From: Entoloma clypeatum
Taxonomy: Eukaryota; Basidiomycota; Agaricomycetes; Agaricales; Entolomataceae
Length of the DNA stretch: 64,000 nucleotides
NCBI GenBank assembly: GCA_963565915.1
Contig: OY751490.1
Span: 3,162,001-3,226,000, forward strand
Direction of reading: 5' to 3'
Under the pieces are notes generated by a model. It searched no databases. It saw only the letters and a program-made list of their open reading frames with translations, and was not told the DNA's origin. Made by a program: the position numbers and the translations under genes. Shown in pieces: positions 55,399 to 64,000 of this stretch. How positions within the stretch are numbered: the first letter of the stretch is position 1; every line of letters begins with the position of its first letter.

Positions 55399-57174
55399 TC
55401 ATGATACCTCTAACACAACATCACCTTTTTGCTCCTTAATATAAGCCTTGTCTTGCTCATCCGCCATGTATCCTTCAACCTTGATATCGTTCAGCCCAAG
55501 CTCCTCATTCTGCTCCCAGGTCCGCTCATACATCTCGATGGCCATGTTTGGATCTGGATCGGGCGCATAGAGGTTTTGCATGTATGAGTTCGCCAGAGGG
55601 TCGTCAAGGATGACAGTAAAGGGCCGCTCAGCTTCTTTGACCTATCAACCACGACATGACGTTATGAGAATTCACAGAATGAACGTGGATGACAATGACC
55701 TCTTTCAGATTTTTCAGAAACGTTTCAAATGACTGTCGGTCGGTCTCCGTCGATGAATCTCCAGCATATGCTTTTTCGGAGAGCTCTTCGTAGACCTGGT
55801 TAAGAATGCCCTCGAGCGTGGTGAATCGGCCGCCGAGGGTACCGTGTGATAGGACGAGGTCGATTTCTGGGATGGTTAAGCCCGCCGTCTCGCTCTGTAT
55901 CGTCTGTACGTGAGAAAAATCACAGGACCTGTTTGGAGCATGGTATGTGTACCTTGAGGATGTCCCGGCTCAAATCCTCGCGATCCTCAACTTTCAGGGT
56001 GGTTCTCTTGCCGTGATCTGAGATCGCCGATCCAGATTTGACTTCGTTGTCTCTATAGCCACATCGGTCGCAATTTGTCGACATGATCAGGATGTCCTGC
56101 ACAAAACCAAAAACCAGTCGATAAACCACAACAGAGGAGGAATGTGTGTGTCTACCTGGAAGTACGGGATGGTGACTTTCTTCATCTTGGTATCCAAGGG
56201 ATGCCCACAGCTCGAACAATGCCCATGGAAGACAAAGACTTCATCGTCTGTCACGGCACCATTCACTGAAGCGGCTTCTTCAACCTCTTCTCCGCCCGTC
56301 GGTGAATCCTCCTTGGGAGCAACCAAACCAAGAGCAATGTTCTGCTCAAGGGTGCGGTGATACCTCCTCATATTCCATTTGGGGTCCGACATGCTCTCGA
56401 TAAACTCGATCCACGAGTTGCCCGCGGGATCGTCGAGTCTGATTGTGAACGGGGGCATGGGAGGGTCTTTCTCTGCTGCCCTGACCGTTGCCGTCTGTTC
56501 ATCTTTATATTCGTCATGCTCGTCTCCTTCATGGCCAATGATGGCTCGTAGCTTGTTCAGAAGCGCTTCTATGGTATTGTACCCCTCCTCGTCCTGGATA
56601 CGTCGTAGGGGTTGATCCATGCTAAGGTCAGAGACGACGTCGCGAATGAGTCCTTCGACTGTTGTCAGCTGCCCCCGTTTTGTGGCGGGGAGGGTGAGTT
56701 CGAGTTCAGGGATGACGATCTCGCAGGTCGGGGAACGAACAATTTGGCGGTCAAGGTCAGATCGGGCGAGGATTTTGGCAGTGTGAAGTGTTCCCTCGAC
56801 TGGCGTTTCATCAAGAGGAATTGGTTCTAAGAGTGAGGGAAAAGGACGTTACCTTGGATTTGGCCGGCGGATTGAATTTCGTTGTTGGTGGCTCCGCAGT
56901 GTTCGCACCGGAAGGACATGACGACGACTTCGCGGAAGTAGGGGATGGATGTGAGCATCAATCGCGTAACTCCCTACTAGGACTGTTCAATAGGACATGG
57001 GGCGATGAAGGAGTTGGATTGAACCTGTTCGTGGCAGTTCATGCAGAGCGATTCGATTTCTTGAACCACTTTGTCTTCATTGTCGTCGAAATGGGCAGTG
57101 GCGAGTGGCTCGTTTGCATGATCTGCTTGGGTTGCGAGGGTGCCGATAGTTGGGAAGAGGCTTTCGTTGTCCAT
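55399..57174 (-). CDS. ZPR1: ZPR1 zinc-finger protein
   Basis: Start ATG 57174 ([11 protein letters not shown]). Two ZPR1 modules. First: CMNC (before an intron) and [15 protein letters not shown] form the first C4 finger, followed by the A/B domain ([16 protein letters not shown]). Second: CSSCG and [14 protein letters not shown] form the second finger, followed by [17 protein letters not shown]. At least six exons. The linker carries WIEFIESM and HRTLEQN. The protein ends GDVVLEVS at 55399. ZPR1 binds eEF1A and assists its folding and nuclear signalling in eukaryotes. Both fingers and both A/B domains are present, so it should be functional. Divergent from the Zn2Cys6 factor. Confidence 0.92.
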
Positions 57175-57454
57175 GGAGGTGTGAGACAGACATATCTGAC
57201 TGAGTCTTGAGTACATCGTCACATCGGAATTGGCCGTTGCCTCGTACGACGACGACTATCAGTGGCACATAGATTTAGATTTCAGGGTACATCGTCCTTA
57301 GGTCGTTCTCTCAGACGACGGCGACTACTTACTTACATTTAGAGAGAATTATTTGCGGTGATGACCCTTTTCTAGGGTTAGACAAATACCATCAAACTGA
57401 GGAGGTCGTGTTACCCGTCGAGCAAAGTTTGAATCGTAGCGGCGATCGCGACGG
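57175..57454. promoter_or_regulatory. Divergent promoter, ZPR1 / Zn2Cys6 factor
   Basis: 280 bp between start codons; no clear TATA box. Repeated CGACGAC/TCGTCG motifs occur at 57245-57325. Confidence 0.45.
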
Positions 57455-60400
57455 ATGATGGTCCCCCAGCACCAGCCAAGCAGCATGCAACCTGCTATCG
57501 ACATCGACCCAATCCCGCCCATCCATCTCCACGGTCAGCAGGCAGAACCCTCAGCCCAGACCCCGCCCGCCGCAGCCTCCACATCCAACAAAAGGAAGAA
57601 AAGAGCGGAGCCTACAAGCGACGAACCCCAGTCTTCGTCTGAACCACGTCGATTGAGGCGGTCCCATGAGGCGTGTGCCAGATGTAGGAGCAAAAAAATA
57701 AAGGCAAGTCCCGGCGGGCGACACCGGCGGCGATCTCCGTCCTCACTCTGACCCCCCCCCCCCCTTCCCCGACAGTGCGACTCAAAGCATCCTCGCTGTA
57801 CCGCCTGCGCCACTGCCGGCACTGCCTGCCATCAGGAGGACAGACACCGCCAGACCCTCACCCCCCGTGGCCACACCGAGCGCATCGAGCAGCAGGTTGC
57901 TCAATGCGAGGCCCTCCTCAAGCGCCACTATCCCGGCTTCGAGCTCGACAAGCTCGATGACATCCTTGGCCGGGAGGGCATCGAGGTCGCCATGCCCCAA
58001 CCCACTAACCTGAACAACCCCAATTTCCAATTTCAGCACACCAGCACCCCGTACAGGTCCGGCCCGCCCGTCCAGCAACCGATGCCACCCCCAGGCCAGC
58101 CTGGCATGTACTATCCCCCACCCCCGCACATGATGCCCCCCGGCTACGGAATGATGCCTCCCTATGGGCCCCCCTTCATGCCCATGCAAGGTCCCCCCGG
58201 TTCGTACAACCCCCAATTCCCTCCCGGCTTCCAACCTCCCCCGGGCTATATGCCAATGCCCCCTCCAGGTCATCCTCCGGGCCCTCCCCCTCCAGGTCAT
58301 CCTCAAGGTCCTCCCCCTCCCCCTCCTGGACAACAGCAGCCACAAGGCCCGCCGATGTCCCAGGCACAAGGTCCAATAATAGCACAGTCTGGGCCTCCAG
58401 TCCAGCCCCCCGCCCCGCCCCCGCGCACCGCCTCGACAACTCGGGGCCAGGATCCCAACGGCAACGACATGTCCAACCCTGAAGTACCCGAACCACCTTC
58501 TGAACTGAGTGACGCCGTTCTGAATGTTTATTTGCAGGCTCTTGCCAAAAATTTCGGCGTATCACCTGCCATTGTGAATGATCTCAGACTCGCCCTTGCG
58601 AACGCTGACAGGGAGGACTCTGCGATTGGTCTCGTTTCGGGACGCGCCGAAGGTTTCCATCCGAGGCTTCCCTCCCAGTGGGTGCCCGTCACGGTCCGCC
58701 GGAACTCGATCGCTTCGTCGGCGGGCACATTGGCACTTCAGGGCCCCGCCTCAACAGCTCCTACTGTTGAGGTGTGGCTTCCCAAGGATCGTCAAACCGC
58801 CAAACTCATCGTTGACGCGTATTTCACGCGGCTCAACTTACATCGTCCTGTGTTCATGCGGAAAACCTTTGAAAAGATTTTGAATGATTTGTACGACGGC
58901 CTCACCATTTCTCATGATCCAGGATATATCTGCAGTGTATATCTGATCTTCGCCCTTGGCACACTCAGTGAGCTGAACCATCGCGCGATCAAGGCGATGG
59001 AAGCCGCGGGCGACGTCAGTGTAAGTCTGGGTCCTTCTGCCAAGAAACTCATGCCGCCTGATTGGCCAGAGCATGATGAGTTTTTCGCCAGAGCTCTCGC
59101 CGTTGAATCAGATTTACGTGTTACATTATCAAGTTTACAGGCTCTGATTCTGCTGCATTGGTACCTTTACACCGAGGTAAGGCCGAGATTTTCCAACGTA
59201 GCCTCACCGGTTTCTTACAAGAGCCTTCAAAGCGACAAGGCCGCACCCTCTGGCGACTTGTTGGAAGCATGATCCGACTTTCCGTCGAACTCGGTTTGCA
59301 CCACAACCCCAGGACACAAATCAACAACGCAACTGGCCAAAGCACGTTCTCTGAAGAAGAATGCCGACTCCGCATCAATCTATGGGGCATCGTCCTCATC
59401 CACGACCGTGGCACGTCCATCCTCCTCGGCCGCCCACTTGCCATTTCGCCAAGAGACTTTGACACGCCACAGCCGTCACGGCCGCCGGGCATGCGGGTCT
59501 CAGAGTTTTCTGAGCACTTTGAGCTCTCGAACCCTATTGCAGAGATTCAAGCAGAGATTATCAACTCCCTGTATACGCCGAAAAAGCTGTCGGCGGAGAC
59601 GACCATGTGGAATGCGACGAGGATTATCAGGCAGATGCGGGAATTCCGAAACACGTTGGCTGAGAGGTATCATTATTATTTCGAGGGCACGAATGATTGG
59701 CCGGTGGAGAAAAAGTCGCAGCTTGTTCAGCAGATCACAGGAGACGAGGGGTTGACGCTTTTAAAGATTGGAATCGCGAGGATTTTGCTGTTGAGGGCCT
59801 TGTTCAATTCCAAGGAGCTTTCGTATGCTCAGAGGCATAGAGCTCTTGTTGATGGTACGCCGACATTGCTGCTTTGATCACAGCATTGCGTTGATCCTTT
59901 TCTTTGTTTAGCTATTATAACCTCACACAACATGATCATTGTCCATAACCAACTCATCCGTTTCCCGGACATTGCCTTCTTCACCTCCCCTATACCACTC
60001 CACATCGCAGCTATGGTTATCCTCTACGGCCACATGTCTAAATGTGAGACTCTTCCTCAAGCGCTCGCCGTCCAGGATCTTTCGCTTGCGCTGGACATGC
60101 TCCCGCGTTTCCGCTGGCGCTGGGAGCGAAGGGACGTTGGCGGTGGCCATCCACTGATCGCCAAGCTTGCGGAACGGGTTATGGAGGTGGACTTGAAGCA
60201 GGCTGGGGCCGTGACGCATCCTGCGCTGCTGTGCGAGCCGCAGTGGGACGACGGGACCTTCTCGCCTGCGGGCACGTCGTCCCAGGGGACGCCCACCATG
60301 ACGGCGGCATCCTACAGTGCGGGAGCGACACCGAGTGTGGCGAGTGGTGGTGTCATGTATGGCCCACACCAGCAGCGCTCGTCGGCTGGAACTAGGAGCA

Positions 60401-60782
60401 GTGGGTCGACTCCGCCCAAGAACCAGCTGGCGGAGGTCCCGACGCAGCTGTTTTATCCGTTTTATCCGGAGTACAATGTACCCCCGACGAATACTCCGAA
60501 CAATGGTGTGGCGAACGGTCCGGCGAATGCTGGTGCTGGCGGCGGGCAACAGAGGGATTACACACATTTGTTGGCGGCCGCTGCGCAGGATGGGACCTAT
60601 GGGTGTCAACCTTCGCATGAGTCGTTCATTTCGGAGGAGAGGGACCCGCATCATGGGTTCCAGGGAACGCAGATGGCTGTGTGGATGAATGCTGTAAGTG
60701 TCCTTTTTGGTTTTCCTTTTGCTGGCGAGTCTGACGGACTGCATAGGAACAGAGAGGAGGGTATCCCCCTCCGCCATCCTAG
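57455..60782 (+). CDS. Zn2Cys6 transcription factor with fungal_trans domain, 1029 aa
   Basis: Exons 57455-57703, 57776-59176, 59233-59854, 59912-60693 and 60747-60782 sum to 3090 nt. The zinc cluster is ACARCRSKKIK joined to CDSKHPRCTAC, split by a GC-AG intron (donor AAG/GCAAGT). A coiled stretch (RIEQQVAQCEALL) and a long Pro/Gly/Met/Gln-rich region (58030-58480) follow. The fungal_trans regulatory domain includes FTRLNLHRPVFMRKTFE and GRTLWRLVGSMIRLSVELGLH, and ends before a Gly/Asn/Ser-rich tail with YPFYPEYNV. The last exon ends GGYPPPPS. Such proteins bind CGG triplets as dimers in promoters and commonly control metabolism; the target pathway is not deducible. Confidence 0.9.
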
Positions 60783-61656
60783 TTGGTTGACGGCCGTGTT
60801 AGTTACTTATTTCCTTGGTTTATTGTTTGGTGGTCTATGTATGGACGTTTTCCTCTCATGGTGTAGTTTGTGCTTGTCGTTGTGCTATATTTTCTTCGAT
60901 AATTGTAGTCGTCTGTTCTTCCAATGTTGTGCTGCTCCTTTTTATGCAGATTTATTATTTGTAAGGTGTAACGCCTTGTCGAATTTCACTATTAGTGTTC
61001 TATGTAGTGGAACATCTTCGGTTTCATCACGCACACTACTTACCTGCAGGACAGGAGGTCTTCTCTATACATAGGTCGGTCGTGCTCAAGAAATCCACAA
61101 GAATACCCGAAGAATTCTGCACGATGAGATGTTTGTATTCAGATCCGGAGAGGTATAAATTGACAGGATGCGCGTTCCTAACTGGCCTTCTTCGAAAGCA
61201 ACGGGTATAGCGAGTTGAATGACATGGCCATGGGCAAGTTGGCCGCTTGAAAAATTTAGCGATAGCGTGCAATCAACGCGTTGCCGTGTTGGACATAGGG
61301 GCAAGATCCAACTCAAATGAGGATGTTCCCGACATTGCCCGCGACGAGGTTGGGAAGGAAGCAAAGTCGCTGTCAAGCTCGTTCGAACTTTTGCCCCTTT
61401 AAAATGATCCTGATAAACGAGATTCAATAAATACTCAATGTGTAGTAGGCCGTCGTTACAAGCGATTTGAGAAGAAGCCCAACGTCTGGTCTGAGTCTCG
61501 CTCCCCCCACACACCAATAATGTATCTTCCATCCTCGTAGCCAATATGCAGAACATCCAAAGGCCAAACACTATCCCGCCGAGTCACTCGGACTCGGCCC
61601 TTCAAAAGACCAATATAATACGGCTTGCTCCGTTAGATGAGCCAGCCGTAAAAGCG
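60783..61656. other. Convergent intergenic region, about 870 bp
   Basis: A T-rich 3' flank of the transcription factor (60830-60990). A minus-strand frame of 161 codons (61086-61571) has no family features and is probably chance. Confidence 0.5.
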
Positions 61657-61961
61657 TCATCTCGGGCTCGTGGTATCTCTCTTGAAGTACGAGCTGTTCA
61701 CGGCGGTAGCTTGGATCATGTCGAAGACGCTTTCGCCGACGCCGAGAAACTTTTCGGTGACGGAGCGGAGGGTGGGGTCTGATATGGCGGATGCATCGGG
61801 TCTGTTTTTTGAAACAAAGTGCAGTCAGGGTTTTTTGGTTAAAAAGAGGAAAAATGGGAGGGGAGGAATACTGACGTGAATCCGCTGGAACGTCGAACGC
61901 CGGCGACGACTGTTGAGACGAGGACTGCGTCAAGCGCGTAGTGTGCCACTCTGCCTAGCAT
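61657..61961 (-). CDS. ATG44: Mitofissin Atg44 (DUF1748), 76 aa
   Basis: Exons 61961-61876 and 61801-61657 (231 nt) with a 74-nt intron (GTCAGT...AACAG). The product MLGRVAHYALDAVLVSTVVA...GFTPDASAISDPTLRSVTEKFLGVGESVFD...TAVNSSYFKRD is the conserved DUF1748 pattern. This family was renamed mitofissin after Atg44/Mdi1, a small protein of the mitochondrial intermembrane space that drives membrane fission during mitophagy in yeasts. The length (76 aa versus 73 in S. cerevisiae, from memory) and the amphipathic helical pattern agree. It would be missed by a length cut-off, and no single-frame ORF shows it whole. Confidence 0.85.
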
Positions 61962-62189
61962 TATGATTCAGGTGGTCGTGTTGGATGACCTGAGAGGATG
62001 TTTAATGTGACGGCAGGACGCCGGCTTTGGAAATGACCATCACGAGCCCATCATCATGATGCCCCTTGCCAAATTCATGTTAAAAAATCCCTGCCTCAGA
62101 ATCTATTTCGTGCAGCCTGCGCTGGCGTATTACTCAACGTCCTTAGAATAAGAGTAGTCTAGCATCTAATAATCGTCAACTAATCATAA

Positions 62190-62428
62190 TCAAGGCTTTC
62201 CAAGGAATATCTTATCAATGGCGGCGCTGGAGTAAGACTTGGGACGCTCGAGAGCTGTCATGATGTCCATGAGCAGGCAGTCCAAGGTGTTGGGAAAAGA
62301 AAAGGAAAGACGCACGAGCACCAAGGGCACGATCCCAGATCAACTGTGCTGCAACACCAAACGCACGCGACACACCGAAAAGAACGGTGTAGTACTGCAT
62401 TTGAGTGAGGCCGTAATGGGACAAGAGA

Positions 62429-62460
<32 letters not shown>

Positions 62461-63986
62461 GTTCTTGGCCTTACCAGCCTGCAAAAGGGCATGTCAATCG
62501 AGGGATCAAGGGTAGAAATGTGAGCAACATACTTCGAGAAGGATATCGGGGACAACGTTGTAAATCTGGCCGACAAGTTTGAAGAGCTTGTCATCAGGAA
62601 GGTGCTTCAACGCAAATTCGCGTTGAGCAGAGTAACGGGGATCTGTCTTCCTGAGGACGGCGTGGCCGTACCCAGGGACGACCTGACCACCCTTGAGTGT
62701 AGACCAGACGTACTCCTTGACGGCCTCGTCCGAGGCGTCCTCGCCAATCTTGGCCTGCATCTTACGAAGCCAAATAAGGACCTCCTGGTTGGCAAGACCG
62801 TGGAGGGGACCAGCGAGGCCGTTAAGCGCGGCAGCATAGGAAAGGAAAGGATCTGAGAGGGCAGATCCGACAAGCTTGCCGGTGTGTGCAGATACGTTAC
62901 CACCTTCATGATCACTGTGGATGGTGATGTAAAGACGGAGAAGCTCAATGAAAGCGGGGTCGTCGAAACCAAGCAGGGTGGCCAAGTTGTGGGAGTAGTC
63001 CTTGGAGTGATCGATGGCAGGAAGTTTACCCTTTCCAAAGACATTTCGGTAGATACGGCCCGCGATGTTAGGCAATTTGGCGATCCTAGAGACAGGACGT
63101 TCAATGACTAGACGACAGACAATTGACAGGAAAGTGTACGAACAAATCCATGGAATCTTCAAAGGTAGGGCCCCAGTACTCCTTCTTGTTAATGCCATCT
63201 TGGTAGGCCTTGGCGAATGCCGAGTTGTGGTTCAGGGCAGTGACAGCTAAACTGAACTGACTCATGGGGTGGAGGGTGGGGGGGCATCGGTCCAGGAGGT
63301 CCTCGACGAATTGAGGGATGTCAGCGCGAGCAGCCCAGTCTTTGGAGAGCTCGGTGACTTGTTGCTGGGTGGGGACTTCACCGGTGACCAAAAGCCAGAA
63401 GAGCGCTTCGGGAAGAGGCTCTGAACCGCCGGGTGCCTTGGGCAGAAGCTCTTGGCATTCGGGGATGGTCTTGCCACGGAAGCGGATTCCCTCCTCTATG
63501 AAACCGTGAAAAACATGTGGAATTCGGAATTTTGACGACACTTACGAGCATCCAGAACTGAACCGTCCCAGATGAGAGCAGGGAGACCTCTCATTCCACT
63601 GGATTGAATGTAATGAGGTGATGTTGCGCCGCCACGTCATCAGTCAACTCACCCATATAGTTGGTCGACGAGAACAGGACCAAAGGTTTTGTTGCCGTGC
63701 TCTGCACGAATGCGCTTGACCTATGTATGGGGGAAGGCGTTAATTTGACCGGTTCAAAACGAGCGTTTTCGGGGACTGACATTCTCGAGTTCAGCCGGGA
63801 TGAGTTCCGCAAGTCGCTCCTTGAGCGTGACCGGTTTTGAGCTCGTCGACGAGAAGCGGGTGGACGAGAAAGCGGTGCGGAAGACAGGGGAGCGTGACTA
63901 AATAGTACCGCAACTGATGAGAATTCGTGGTGGGGTACATGGGAGACACTCACGGCTCTGAGAATGGAACGAGCAGGCGCAGCCAT
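62190..63986 (-). CDS. CIT1: Citrate synthase, mitochondrial
   Basis: Start ATG 63986 ([11 protein letters not shown], then [18 protein letters not shown] across the first intron: an Arg/Ser-rich presequence typical of mitochondrial import). Exons continue through [49 protein letters not shown] and [15 protein letters not shown] (oxaloacetate/catalytic His region). Next are [26 protein letters not shown] (second catalytic His) and [13 protein letters not shown] (catalytic Asp), then [19 protein letters not shown], stop 62192-62190. All active-site blocks are present. It condenses acetyl-CoA and oxaloacetate in the TCA cycle. About seven introns, all apparently GT-AG. The last one (62260-62320) must be removed to reach ERPKS. 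Confidence 0.95.
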
Positions 63987-64000
63987 TGTTTTTTTTTTTT

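Noticed and set aside
57782..58369. 195-codon minus-strand Gly/Arg-rich frame
   Set aside because: Arises from the Pro-rich repeat coding on the other strand.
59923..60777. 284-codon minus-strand frame
   Set aside because: Shadow of the last large exon of the Zn2Cys6 factor; Arg-rich without domains.
61086..61571. 161-codon minus-strand frame downstream of the transcription factor
   Set aside because: No recognisable domain; low-complexity composition and position in a convergent 3' region.
63988..64000. T-run at the window end taken as poly(A)/terminator
   Set aside because: It lies 5' of the citrate synthase start codon, so it is promoter or leader sequence or a simple repeat, not a terminator.

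Overview
The window comes from the nuclear genome of a mushroom-forming basidiomycete (Agaricomycetes-like). The signs are many short spliceosomal introns of about 45-75 nt, NACHT (STAND) proteins with a fungal N-terminal signature, DUF6533 seven-helix proteins, a chromodomain Ty3/gypsy element, and fungal housekeeping genes (CWH43, AP-3 beta, ZPR1, citrate synthase, mitofissin Atg44). All gene models were read by eye from splice signals and reading frames. Those whose exon lengths I summed to a multiple of three are marked.

Layout. 1-13311: a Ty3/gypsy chromovirus on the minus strand, cut by the window edge. Its right LTR is split by a nearly pristine Ty1/copia element (7034-12817). The gypsy element itself sits in the 3' end of an older copia relic (13312-13.6 kb), so three retroelements are nested. 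The gypsy element carries a spliced antisense gene with a Zn2Cys6-type cysteine pattern and is saturated with the pentamer CGGAG. 13718-14415: a hAT-like non-autonomous DNA element with an 8-bp target duplication. 14428-15497: a pogo-like element carrying a chimeric ORF. 15.6-17.1 kb: an unrecognised gene. 17.1-19.1 kb: nothing recognised. 19137-20477: a six-exon alpha/beta hydrolase ending in a peroxisomal signal.

21.4-31.3 kb and 44.1-54.9 kb share four gene families (NACHT, AP-3 beta, a four-helix proline-rich membrane protein, DUF6533) in rearranged order and in various states of decay. This is a local segmental duplication. The AP-3 beta gene is intact only in the second block. The NACHT gene and the membrane-protein gene look better preserved in the first.

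Between and beyond these blocks lies a conserved core: a NOPCHAP1-like box C/D snoRNP chaperone, a J-domain protein, a CobW/COG0523 metallochaperone GTPase, an SWS1/ZSWIM7 recombination factor, a berberine-bridge-type FAD oxidase, CWH43 (GPI-lipid remodelling), AP-3 beta (vacuolar sorting), ZPR1, a large Zn2Cys6 transcription factor, mitofissin Atg44 and mitochondrial citrate synthase. Three gene pairs are divergent and share short promoters: CobW/SWS1, FAD oxidase/CWH43, and ZPR1/Zn2Cys6 factor. At least four introns appear to use GC-AG borders. No tRNA, rRNA or CRISPR was seen.
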